Notes: a model not told the origin generated them from the letters alone. Shown: positions 1-7,624, counted from the stretch's first letter. The stretch: 8,935 bases of DNA from an uncultured Oscillibacter sp. (GCA_946530565.1 CAMNAE010000049.1:1-8935), one strand, 5' to 3'. Translations and numbers: made by a program.

Positions 1-621
1 GATGAGGAACCAAAATACGGACTTGCGGTCACGGGCTTTTGACATCCGGATCATATCCTCCCCAACAGTGGCGCAAAGGCGGGCGACGTGCTCTTTCTCA
101 CCAAGCCGCTCGGCATCGGTGTGCTGACAACGGCAGCAAAAGCAGATCTTGCGAGCAAGGAGAGCATGGCACTTGCGCGGCGCCTCATGACCACGCTCAA
201 TAAAAGTGCCCGGGATGTGATGGTGCATCACCGTGTTCATGCCTGCACGGATGTGACCGGCTTTGGTCTGCTTGGCCATGCCGTCGAGATGGCGCAGGGC
301 AGCGACCTTGAACTGCATCTGTCTGTCTCGGCGTTCGACCTGATCCCGGAGGCGCTCTCGCTGGCGCGTATGGGCGTTCTCCCTGAGGGAATGTATCGCA
401 ACCGGAGTTATGCAGAGCCGTATGTTGATCCTGGTGAGACGCCTCTTGCCAAACAGGATCTTCTCTACGATCCGCAGACGGCAGGTGGTCTGCTGATGGC
501 TGTAGACCCGGCGGATGCGGACGCGCTTGAGGCCGAGCTCAAGGCTGCTGTGCCGTCCTGTCAGCGCATCGGTACTGCTCAGTCCTGGCGCGGCGGCAAG
601 CGGATCTTTTTAGCGCCGTAA
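1..621 (+). CDS. selD: Selenophosphate synthase SelD, 3' part, with an in-frame TGA
   Basis: SelD makes selenophosphate from selenide and ATP, the selenium donor for selenocysteine and for selenouridine in tRNA. The left edge cuts the gene; what remains is roughly the C-terminal 60% of a protein that is about 345 residues in E. coli. Reading from base 1, the frame gives the conserved stretches KYGLAVTG (13-36), FLTKPLGIG (94-120), CTDVTGFGLLGH (244-279) and YDPQTAGGLL (466-495), and ends at TAA 619-621. A TGA interrupts this frame at 40-42, where E. coli SelD has valine (VTGIVP). Frame and homology are the same on both sides, so this is a substitution and not an indel. It may be a sequencing error, a nonsense mutation (making this a pseudogene) or a read-through codon. 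The usual catalytic Cys/Sec position lies upstream, outside the window. A GTG at 88 could start only a fragment. Confidence 0.9.
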
Positions 622-639
622 ACAGGGGAGGGGCTTTGC

Positions 640-924
640 ATGTCTATGAAAGATACGAACGGGCTCCGCCGCGGCGCCGCGGTCGGCTTTGCCGGCTTTG
701 TGCTCTATGTGATCGCGTCGGCGCTCAAAGCGTATGTGCTCTCGGATCTGATCTCTCTCATCTTCGCTCTCTTCAGCCTATATGTGTTTCTCTCGGCCTA
801 TGCCCTGCGAAGAAAGGATAGAGATGCTGTGAGCTATTCGCTTCTCTGGGGCACATTTGCGCTTGCGGCATTATTCTGCGCGCTCACATACCTTGCTTTG
901 AGACAGAGGCTTGGGCTTGGCTGA
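640..924 (+). CDS. Small three-helix membrane protein, function unknown
   Basis: This 94-residue protein is not one I can assign to a named family. It has three clear hydrophobic segments at about residues 13-33, 37-56 and 66-87. The charged stretches (R10-R11; RRKDR at 57-61) suggest the N-terminus and the TM2-TM3 loop lie in the cytoplasm. A purine-rich Shine-Dalgarno sequence (AGGGGAGGGG, 624-633) precedes the ATG at 640; a second ATG at 646 is an alternative start, two codons shorter. It begins 18 bases after the selD stop with no promoter between, so it is probably co-transcribed with selD. That does not by itself imply a selenium role, since it has no Cys-rich or transport-like motif. 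Confidence 0.75.
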   Translation: MSMKDTNGLRRGAAVGFAGFVLYVIASALKAYVLSDLISLIFALFSLYVFLSAYALRRKDRDAVSYSLLWGTFALAALFCALTYLALRQRLGLG

Positions 925-1010
925 ATCATTTTGCCGTTTTGGCTCAAAAAACGATAGCGGATCGATGGTACGATATTTTCAATATTTTGTGGTTTCAGAG
1001 CAAAAAAACC

Positions 1011-1039
1011 TTGCATTTTGAAAATGACTGTGTTATTAT
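1011..1039 (+). promoter_or_regulatory. Sigma-A promoter of rpmE
   Basis: A -35 box TTGCAT (1011-1016) and a -10 box TATTAT (1034-1039) are separated by 17 bp in an A+T-rich stretch between the membrane-protein gene and rpmE. Transcription would begin near 1046, giving a leader of about 48 bases. I see no convincing terminator for the upstream selD unit in 925-1010. Confidence 0.75.
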
Positions 1040-1093
1040 ATCAAATGCCTTTGAGAGGCTAAGTTATAGTAGAGAAAGAGGTGAACGAGAGCA

Positions 1094-1297
1094 ATGAAGG
1101 AAGGAATCCATCCCGCTTATCAGCAGACCACGATCACCTGCGCCTGCGGTAATGTGATTGAGACAGGTTCTACCAAGAAGGATATCAAGGTGGAAGTCTG
1201 CTCGAAGTGTCACCCCTTCTTCACGGGCAAGCAGAAGCTGGTGGATACCGGCGGACGCGTTGCCAAGTTCAACAAGAAGTTTGGCTTTGGTCAGTGA
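1094..1297 (+). CDS. rpmE: 50S ribosomal protein L31, zinc-binding type
   Basis: L31 is a small protein of the large ribosomal subunit that helps bridge it to the small subunit. The 67-residue product has the normal family length and begins MKEGIHP, typical of L31. Four cysteines, C16 and C18 (CAC) with C36 and C39 (CSKC), form the zinc site of the C+ (type A) form, as opposed to the zinc-free paralogue induced in zinc starvation in some bacteria. [17 protein letters not shown] near the end is also characteristic. AGAGGTG around 1077-1083 is the ribosome binding site. The gene stands alone between its own promoter (1011-1039) and terminator (1321-1352). Confidence 0.97.
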   Translation: MKEGIHPAYQQTTITCACGNVIETGSTKKDIKVEVCSKCHPFFTGKQKLVDTGGRVAKFNKKFGFGQ

Positions 1298-1320
1298 TCG
1301 ACCGTGACACCGTGAAATGA

Positions 1321-1352
1321 AATGACGTCTGCTCCGCAGGCGTCATTTTTTT
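1321..1352 (+). terminator. Intrinsic terminator after rpmE
   Basis: A 12-bp stem (1321-1332 with 1336-1347, one G-T pair) with a three-base loop TCC is followed directly by a run of T (1346-1352). It lies 23 bases after the rpmE stop and ends only 26 bases before the hflX start. Confidence 0.92.
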
Positions 1353-1378
1353 AAAAGCAACGACATTTAGGAGACAGC

Positions 1379-2668
1379 ATGATCGAAACAGGTACATCTC
1401 AGATCGCAAAGCCGCGGGACCGCGTGGTGCTCGCAGGTCTCAATTCTCCGGTGCTCAAGGCTGGGGAAAATGCGACGGACTCCACGATGGAGGAGCTCGC
1501 CGCGCTTGTGGAAACCGCCGGAGGCGAGGTCGTCGGTGCTGCGCTTCAAAAACGCGCAGCACCGGATCCGCGCAGCTTTATCGGAGAGGGAAAGGCCGCA
1601 GAGATCCGGCTATACTGTGAAAACACTGACGCGACGATGGTCATCTTCGACAATGATCTCTCACCCGCACAGATGCGCGTCCTCACCGAGCTGCTCGGTG
1701 TACAGGTGCTCGACCGCTGCGGATTGATCCTGGACATCTTTGCCCAGAGAGCCCGGACCCGTGAGGGCCGCCTTCAGGTGGAGCTTGCGCAGTATCGCTA
1801 TCTTCTGCCGCGTCTGATCGGCATGTGGACTCACCTTGAGCGGCAGGCCGGTACCAGCGGCCGTGGACCCATCGGATCCAAAGGCCCGGGTGAGACGCAG
1901 CTTGAAACTGACCGCAGGCACATCCACCGCAAGATCGACAAGCTGCGTGAAGATCTTGAGGAGGTCCGCCGTGTGCGCAGCACGCAGCGACGCCAACGGC
2001 AGCGCAATGAGATCCCGGTCGCCGCGATCGTCGGCTACACCAACGCTGGAAAGTCGACGCTGCTAAATAAGCTTACCGGCGCCGATATCCCCGCAAATAA
2101 CCGGCTTTTCGATACGCTCGATACAACGAGCCGGCTCCTGAAGGTCAGCGATACCACAGAAGTTGTGATCTCCGACACCGTCGGCTTCATCCGCAAGCTG
2201 CCGCATCAGTTGGTCGAGGCATTCAAGGCAACGCTTGAAGAGCTTACATACGCAGATCTCCTGTTGCATGTCGTCGATGTGTCCAACCCTGAGTGGCAGG
2301 AGCAGGTCCAAGTCGTTGAGGATCTGATCCGGGAGCTGGGCGCCGGGGAACTTCCGCGCATCACGATCTTCAACAAATGCGACGCGCTGGAGCCCGGCGA
2401 CATCATGCCGCACGGCGACGACATCGTCTCGGTCTCGGCGCGCACCGGTGAGGGGCTTGATGAGCTGCTCACCATGATCGACCGGATGCTTGCCAAAGGC
2501 AAGCGCCGCGTGCTGCTGTGCATTCCCTATGAGCAGGGTGCTGTACTCGACCGGCTCTACCGCGAGGCGCAGGTAGAAGAGGTCCGCTATGAGGACGCGG
2601 TGCTGGTGCGGGCGGTACTGACCGAACGTCTTTCCGGACAGCTTTCCGCCTATCTCACGGAGGAATAA
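1379..2668 (+). CDS. hflX: Ribosome-associated GTPase HflX
   Basis: HflX binds the 50S subunit and uses GTP to split stalled or hibernating ribosomes, typically in stress. The 429 residues match the family's usual length. An N-terminal HflX domain (about 20-110) is followed by the linker helices with the family signature GPGETQLETDRR (169-180). The G domain has the P-loop GYTNAGKST (219-227), switch I DTLDTT (245-250), DTVGF (266-270), NKCD (332-335) and SA (353-354), so all nucleotide-binding motifs are present. A C-terminal domain of about 55 residues follows. AGGAGA (1369-1374) sets the ATG at 1379. Between the rpmE terminator and this start there are only 26 bases, so its promoter must overlap rpmE or it depends on read-through. 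yigZ follows after three bases. Confidence 0.97.
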   Translation: MIETGTSQIAKPRDRVVLAGLNSPVLKAGENATDSTMEELAALVETAGGEVVGAALQKRAAPDPRSFIGEGKAAEIRLYCENTDATMVIFDNDLSPAQMRVLTELLGVQVLDRCGLILDIFAQRARTREGRLQVELAQYRYLLPRLIGMWTHLERQAGTSGRGPIGSKGPGETQLETDRRHIHRKIDKLREDLEEVRRVRSTQRRQRQRNEIPVAAIVGYTNAGKSTLLNKLTGADIPANNRLFDTLDTTSRLLKVSDTTEVVISDTVGFIRKLPHQLVEAFKATLEELTYADLLLHVVDVSNPEWQEQVQVVEDLIRELGAGELPRITIFNKCDALEPGDIMPHGDDIVSVSARTGEGLDELLTMIDRMLAKGKRRVLLCIPYEQGAVLDRLYREAQVEEVRYEDAVLVRAVLTERLSGQLSAYLTEE

Positions 2669-2671
2669 AAC

Positions 2672-3307
2672 ATGGAACCCTACCTGAGACCCTGGTGCGC
2701 AGCCGAGAGCGAATTTACCGAGAAGCGCTCCCGCTTCATCTGCCACATCTGGCCGGTCACGAGCGAAGCGGAGGCGCGCGCGCTGATCGCTGAAATGCGC
2801 TCAAAGTACCATGATGCACGGCACAACTGCTGGTGTTACTCTCTCCGCGACGGATCATTGCGCTACAGTGACGACGGCGAGCCGCAGGGGACCGCCGGAC
2901 AGCCGATGCTCAATGTTTTCGTTCGCTCCGCGGTCACCGATGTCTGCTGTGTCGTGACCCGCTATTTCGGCGGGATCCTTCTTGGCGCCGGCGGGCTTAC
3001 CCGTGCGTACGCCCAGGCGGCAAAGGACGCCCTTACAGCAGCACAGATCGCTAAAATGTGTCTCTGGGAGCTCTGGTCGCTCTCCTGTCCCTACCCGCTT
3101 TATGAGCGCGTAGTGAAGCTCACAGAGCGTTCCGGCGGCATGGTCCGCAATGTTTCCTATGGCCAGGAGGTTTCACTCCTGCTCGCGTTTCCCGATACTG
3201 CTTTTTCAACCTTTTCTCATTCTCTGACCGAGCTGACCGCCGGAGCCCTTTCCTGTACCCGCGAAGGTGAGGAATATCTGCCGACAGGTCCGATCCCGGT
3301 CAATTGA
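2672..3307 (+). CDS. yigZ: YigZ/IMPACT-family protein (UPF0029)
   Basis: This family is found in all domains of life; eukaryotic IMPACT modulates Gcn2 signalling, while the exact bacterial role is not settled. The 211 residues match the bacterial length. The N-terminal IMPACT domain (about 15-125) shows EKRSRF (17-22), HNCWCY (51-56), SDDGEPQGTAGQPM (66-79) and VTRYFGGILLGAGGLTRAY (95-113), the family hallmarks. The C-terminal part (about 138-197) fits the ferredoxin-like DUF1949 domain. GGAGGA (2659-2664), inside the end of hflX, is the ribosome binding site; the start lies three bases after the hflX stop, so the two are probably translationally coupled. Pairing with a ribosome-rescue GTPase fits, but does not prove, a translation-related role. 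Confidence 0.93.
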   Translation: MEPYLRPWCAAESEFTEKRSRFICHIWPVTSEAEARALIAEMRSKYHDARHNCWCYSLRDGSLRYSDDGEPQGTAGQPMLNVFVRSAVTDVCCVVTRYFGGILLGAGGLTRAYAQAAKDALTAAQIAKMCLWELWSLSCPYPLYERVVKLTERSGGMVRNVSYGQEVSLLLAFPDTAFSTFSHSLTELTAGALSCTREGEEYLPTGPIPVN

Positions 3308-3324
3308 TGATCCAGGAGGCTTTT

Positions 3325-3876
3325 ATGAGCACACGCGGAACGAAGAGACGGCTGGCCGCGACGCTGCTGCGGCTTGCGGAGACTGCCCCGATCGATAAGA
3401 TCACGGTGCGCAGGATCGCAGCAGAGTCCGGTCTTTCCATGCAGACCTACTACAACCACTTTAAAAACCGCGACGAGCTCGTGCTCTATATCCATCAATC
3501 CGAAGGCGATCGCCTGATGGAGAAGCTGGAATCCGGAGAATTCAGCTTTAAAGAACTGGTACAGGCGAATATCCGTTTTTATCTTGCGCACAAGGATTTT
3601 ATGTACAATGCGCTCACAAATACACGCGGCACTTATGCCATTACTTCCGCCCAAAACGCCTATCAGGTTTTTGCTGCGTATATTGCAAAACGTCATGGTT
3701 TGTATGCTCTGCCTCCTGACCTTGATACGGAGCTGCGGCTCTATATCTACGGTGCAACGCATCTCTATGCGGACTGGGCCTTCGGTGAGAGCAAGCTGAG
3801 CGAAGAGGTGTTTGCTGACTGCCTGATCGACGCGATCCCCGAACGGCTCAAACCGCTGCTTTTGGATCAGAACTGA
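3325..3876 (+). CDS. TetR/AcrR-family transcriptional regulator
   Basis: This is a one-component repressor-type protein of 183 residues, normal for the family. The N-terminal helix-turn-helix spans about residues 26-49: ITVRRIAAESGLSMQTYYNHFKNRDEL has the typical pattern ending in YYNHFKNRDEL. The remaining helical part (about 70-180) would bind an unknown ligand and form the dimer. I chose ATG 3325 because AGGAGG (3314-3319) lies five bases before it; an in-frame ATG at 3304 overlaps the yigZ stop but has no comparable site. It is third in the likely hflX-yigZ operon, 17 bases after yigZ, and convergent with the SDR gene. The target is unknown; the divergent SDR/AKR promoters are a candidate. 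Confidence 0.9.
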   Translation: MSTRGTKRRLAATLLRLAETAPIDKITVRRIAAESGLSMQTYYNHFKNRDELVLYIHQSEGDRLMEKLESGEFSFKELVQANIRFYLAHKDFMYNALTNTRGTYAITSAQNAYQVFAAYIAKRHGLYALPPDLDTELRLYIYGATHLYADWAFGESKLSEEVFADCLIDAIPERLKPLLLDQN

Positions 3877-3877
3877 C

Positions 3878-3926
3878 AAAAACAAGCTGCGCTCCTATCC
3901 GGCATGTACCGGAAAAGCGCAGCTTG
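3878..3926 (-). terminator. Intrinsic terminator of the SDR gene
   Basis: Arms at 3883-3893 and 3916-3926 (CAAGCTGCGCT and its complement) form an 11-bp stem, with a nested CCGG/CCGG hairpin (3899-3902, 3909-3912). Read on the minus strand the stem is followed by five T (3878-3882), as expected for a terminator of the SDR gene. The plus-strand side lacks a T run, so it would terminate the TetR operon less well. Confidence 0.85.
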
Positions 3927-3948
3927 CTTGCTAAGACAGTATTCAGTA

Positions 3949-4737
3949 TCAGTGAAGAATCAGTCCGCCGGTCACGTTGATGCTCTGACCGGTCATGTTG
4001 TCAGCAAAGGGAGAGGAGAGATAGAGGAACATCCGGGCGATGTCTTCCATCGTCTGGGGCCGCTTGAGCGGGATCCCGCCGATGCGCTCTTCCCAGTATG
4101 CGTCCGGATCGCCGCCGGCATCTTTGACATCCTGCAAAAGCTTATCCCAGATCGCGGTGTGAACGATGCCGGGGCATACACAGTTTACATTGATGTTATA
4201 CGGCGCGCAGTATTTTGCGATCGCCTGGGTCATACCGGTCACGGCAAACTTGCTGGCGGTATAGGCGATGTTCGTCGCATAGCCCTCTTTGCCGGACATC
4301 GACGACATATTGACGACCTTGCCCGCACCGTTCGGGATCATGCGCTTCAAAAACGCCTGATCGACAAGGAACGTGCCCTTTGCATTCACGTCCATCATGA
4401 ACTGATAGACCTCCTCGGGCATCTCGAGGAAATCCACCTTCGTGCTCGCTCCGGCGATGCAGTTGAGGATATCGATCCTGCCGAGGAACTGTTCGGCTGC
4501 CTTGGCTGCGGCTTCGACCTGCGCTTTATTCGTGACATTGCATTCGCAGGAGGCGGACTTCACGCCGAAGTCCCGGATGATCTCCTGAGACGTCACCGCG
4601 GCTTCCTCACCGTGGAGATCAGCAATGAACACATTTGCGCCGGCCTCGGCCAGAAGCCTGGCCGTACAGCGGCCCATGCCGCCGGCGCCGCCGACGACGA
4701 CCGCGTTTTTGCCGGCAAGAGAGATGGAAACTGCCAT
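3949..4737 (-). CDS. Short-chain dehydrogenase/reductase (classical SDR)
   Basis: A cytosolic NAD(P)-dependent oxidoreductase with a Rossmann fold; the substrate (sugar, polyol, ketone or acyl group) cannot be told from sequence alone. The 262 residues are typical of classical SDRs. The nucleotide loop is GGAGGMG (16-22), with glycine in place of the usual first Thr/Ser. D40 at the end of the second strand suggests NAD(H) over NADP(H). NCIAG (92-96) replaces the common NNAG. The catalytic set is N118, S146, Y159 and K163 (YTASK), complete. The C-terminus, NVTGG(LILH), is normal. GAAAGGATG (complement of 4746-4754) precedes the ATG at 4737. It is transcribed divergently from the aldo/keto reductase and ends in its own terminator. 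Confidence 0.93.
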   Translation of the reverse strand: MAVSISLAGKNAVVVGGAGGMGRCTARLLAEAGANVFIADLHGEEAAVTSQEIIRDFGVKSASCECNVTNKAQVEAAAKAAEQFLGRIDILNCIAGASTKVDFLEMPEEVYQFMMDVNAKGTFLVDQAFLKRMIPNGAGKVVNMSSMSGKEGYATNIAYTASKFAVTGMTQAIAKYCAPYNINVNCVCPGIVHTAIWDKLLQDVKDAGGDPDAYWEERIGGIPLKRPQTMEDIARMFLYLSSPFADNMTGQSINVTGGLILH

Positions 4738-4771
4738 AACGCTCGCATCCTTTCATCATTCAGATGCTGTT

Positions 4772-4800
4772 ATTATAACCGAATGCTCCAGGAGCCGCAA
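4772..4800 (-). promoter_or_regulatory. Sigma-A promoter of the SDR gene
   Basis: On the minus strand, TTGCGG (-35, complement of 4795-4800) and TATAAT (-10, complement of 4772-4777) are 17 bp apart. The spacer contains an 11-bp perfect palindrome, GCTCCAGGAGC (4785-4795), which could be a repressor site. Confidence 0.7.
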
Positions 4801-4816
4801 GAGGGAAAGAAAAACC

Positions 4817-4845
4817 TTTTCAAATACCGTATATTCCTGTATAAT
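4817..4845 (+). promoter_or_regulatory. Sigma-A promoter of the aldo/keto reductase gene
   Basis: A weak -35 TTTTCA (4817-4822) and a perfect -10 TATAAT (4840-4845) are 17 bp apart. This promoter is back to back with the SDR promoter; the -35 boxes are only 16 bp apart, so one bound regulator could affect both. Confidence 0.65.
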
Positions 4846-4878
4846 AGATGTCGATGATGAAAAAGGAGGCATTCCTGT

Positions 4879-5922
4879 ATGAAGCTTGTTCGACTTGGGC
4901 GCACAGAACTGATGGTCACCAAGACCGCGTTCGGTGCGCTTCCCATCCAGCGTATCTCCAGGGCCGACGCTGTCCGGCTCGTCCGCCACGCATATGAGGG
5001 CGGCATCAACTACTTCGATACCGCCAACGCCTATTCCGACAGCGAAGAAAAGCTCGGCGAGGCCTTTGAGGGCATCCGGCAGAATGTGATCATTTCGACC
5101 AAGACCGGTGCAAAGGACAAGGCGACCGCGATGCAGCACATCGAGCTGAGCCTGAAGCGCCTGCGGACCGATTACATCGATCTTCTGCAGTTTCACAATC
5201 CTGAGGAGCTGCCCTCACCCGAGGACCCCGACGGTCCGTATGCCGCGGCTCTCGAAATGCAGAAGCGCGGCTATGTGCGCCATATCGGCATCACAAACCA
5301 CCGCCTGCCGGTCGCAAAACAGGCGATCGCCTCAGGTTGGTATGAGACGCTGCAGTTTCCCTTCAGCCACATCTCCTCACAGGCGGATATCGACCTTATG
5401 CACGATGCAGTCGCCGCGGATATGGGCTTTATCGCGATGAAGGGCCTCTCCGGTGGCCTTCTGAACAACGCCGCGGCCTGCTATGCCTTTATGAAGCAGC
5501 ATGAGAGCGTCGTCCCCATCTGGGGCATTCAGAAGGAGAGCGAGCTTCAGGAGTGGCTGGAGCTTGCAAAACGCGATCCGGATATGGACGAGACGCTCGC
5601 CGAACAGATCGAGAAGGACCGCAGGGAACTCGGCCATGAATTCTGCCGCGGCTGCGGCTACTGCAAGCCCTGCACGGTCGGCATCCGGATCGATTTCGCC
5701 TGCCGCATGAACGAGCTGCTCCACCGCGGCCCGTACTGGAGCTATCTTACTGATGAATGGTACGAAGAGATGCAGAAGATCGCAGACTGCGTGCACTGCG
5801 ACCTGTGCAAGAGCCGTTGCCCCTATGGGCTCGACACTCCGAAGAAGCTTGAATGGCAGCTGCAGGCCTATAACCGCTTCTACGCCGAGCATCACAACGA
5901 CCCGGATCTGCGCAAGCTGTAA
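4879..5922 (+). CDS. Aldo/keto reductase with C-terminal iron-sulfur (ferredoxin-like) region
   Basis: The protein is 347 residues. Residues about 1-235 form an AKR barrel with the catalytic tetrad D47 (FDTANAY), Y52, K75 (STKTG) and H106 (LLQFHNP). Residues about 250-320 carry two cysteine groups: C256, C259, C262, C265 (CRGCGYCKPC) and C304, C307, C310, C314 (CVHCDLCKSRCP), the arrangement of 4Fe-4S ferredoxin-type domains fused to AKRs in anaerobes. The first group usually continues as PCP; here it is PCT. The fusion suggests electron transfer between a nicotinamide or substrate and an iron-sulfur carrier, but the substrate is unknown. AAGGAGG (4863-4869) sets the ATG at 4879. It is divergent from the SDR and likely co-transcribed with the next gene, 18 bases on. 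Confidence 0.94.
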   Translation: MKLVRLGRTELMVTKTAFGALPIQRISRADAVRLVRHAYEGGINYFDTANAYSDSEEKLGEAFEGIRQNVIISTKTGAKDKATAMQHIELSLKRLRTDYIDLLQFHNPEELPSPEDPDGPYAAALEMQKRGYVRHIGITNHRLPVAKQAIASGWYETLQFPFSHISSQADIDLMHDAVAADMGFIAMKGLSGGLLNNAAACYAFMKQHESVVPIWGIQKESELQEWLELAKRDPDMDETLAEQIEKDRRELGHEFCRGCGYCKPCTVGIRIDFACRMNELLHRGPYWSYLTDEWYEEMQKIADCVHCDLCKSRCPYGLDTPKKLEWQLQAYNRFYAEHHNDPDLRKL

Positions 5923-5940
5923 ACAGGGCAGGTGAAATAG

Positions 5941-6381
5941 ATGCGTTTTGAAAATGAACTGGAAAGCCTCGAGCTGCTGATCACCCGTTATGAGCTCCCT
6001 GAGGGAGAATACGACCCCGATGGTGACGACAAGAATTCACTGGTGCTGCGCTGTTCCTGGCGGGATGTCGACGGGGATCTTCACAAGGACTCCAATGCCT
6101 GCCTTCTGACCTATGAGCTGCAGGAGATGACGACTGGGCTGAAGGTGCTCTGCGCCGGCGTCAAGCAGGTCTATGAAAGCGACTTTTTAAGCCCTTTTTT
6201 TTCGCTCAGCGGCGTTGCGGAAGGGGAGGACCGTTTCCGACTTTGGGTGAGCTTTTATCTGCCCGACACGATGGACGGAAACGACACCGCGGAGCTCGAG
6301 GTCACGATGACCAAAAGCGAGCTCAAGGCGATCGTGGAGGAGCTTGACCGCATGTGCGCAAAGTTCCCGGACCGTACATGA
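5941..6381 (+). CDS. Acidic protein of unknown function
   Basis: A 146-residue soluble protein I cannot place with confidence. It is strongly acidic in the first half (EGEYDPDGDDKN, 21-32) and has an aromatic, beta-rich pattern: LVLRCSW (34-40), CLLTYELQEM (54-63), FRLWVSFYLPD (99-109). A helical end (about 125-141) finishes it. The layout faintly recalls small proteins of the WapI immunity family, but this is an impression from memory and no toxin gene is adjacent. No signal peptide or membrane segment is present. GGGCAGGTG (5926-5934) is the ribosome binding site. It starts 18 bases after the aldo/keto reductase stop, with no promoter between, so it is probably in the same transcript. A run of eight T at 6195-6202 lies inside the gene, in frame. 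Confidence 0.75.
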   Translation: MRFENELESLELLITRYELPEGEYDPDGDDKNSLVLRCSWRDVDGDLHKDSNACLLTYELQEMTTGLKVLCAGVKQVYESDFLSPFFSLSGVAEGEDRFRLWVSFYLPDTMDGNDTAELEVTMTKSELKAIVEELDRMCAKFPDRT

Positions 6382-6421
6382 TCGATCTGATGCATCCTTT
6401 ACGATAATAGGTACAGCAGAA

Positions 6422-6458
6422 AACGCCCCGGCTGATCAAAATAATCAGTCGGGGCGTT
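6422..6458. terminator. Bidirectional terminator between the unknown gene and gapA
   Basis: Fifteen-base arms (6422-6436 and 6444-6458, one G-T pair) enclose a seven-base loop, with a G+C-rich middle (CGCCCCGG). It lies between two convergent genes, 40 bases after the plus-strand stop and 19 after the gapA stop. On the minus strand it continues into four T, so it is the better terminator for gapA; on the plus strand only two T follow the stem. Confidence 0.85.
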
Positions 6459-6477
6459 ATACTGCCTTAAAATGTGA

Positions 6478-7542
<1,065 letters not shown>

Positions 7543-7566
7543 TCACACTCTCAAAATCGATTGCGC

Positions 7567-7589
7567 AAACGTTTTTAGTAAACGTTTAC
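7567..7589. promoter_or_regulatory. Tandem LacI-family operators at the gapA start site
   Basis: Two AAACGTTT palindromes (7567-7574 and 7580-7587) have centres 13 bp apart. The second extends to a perfect 12-bp palindrome, GTAAACGTTTAC (7578-7589); the first has a left half resembling a PurR site (GCAAACG). They lie just downstream of the gapA -10 box, at and after the predicted start, a position where a bound repressor would block transcription. The adjacent LacI/PurR-type protein is the first candidate to bind them; CcpA is an alternative, because the minus strand over 7577-7590 also resembles a cre site. Confidence 0.7.
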
Positions 7590-7595
7590 ATTGCT

Positions 7596-7624
7596 ATGAT
7601 AACAGATTCTTATCAACAGCGCAA
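7596..7624 (-). promoter_or_regulatory. Sigma-A promoter of gapA
   Basis: On the minus strand, TTGCGC (-35, complement of 7619-7624) and TATCAT (-10, complement of 7596-7601) are 17 bp apart. Transcription would begin near 7589, giving a leader of about 95 bases. The start point coincides with the AAACGTTT palindromes. Confidence 0.65.

Noticed and set aside
40..85. Bacterial SECIS element after the selD TGA
   Set aside because: Only very short stems (GGAT/ATCC, CCA/TGG) form in the right interval, none with the expected longer stem and G-containing apical loop.
925..1010. Terminator for the selD unit
   Set aside because: The best hairpin (TTTTGCC/GGCTCAAAA) is weak, bulged and not followed by a T run.
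2063..2746. Open frame antisense to hflX
   Set aside because: It has no ribosome binding site or family features and lies wholly opposite conserved hflX and yigZ coding sequence.
3904..4857. Long open frame on the plus strand opposite the SDR gene
   Set aside because: It is antisense to a clear SDR with complete motifs, has no recognisable domain and contains the SDR's own promoter.
6195..6202. Run of eight T as a programmed frameshift site
   Set aside because: The gene reads through in one frame to a normal stop just before a terminator, and no alternative extended product is apparent.
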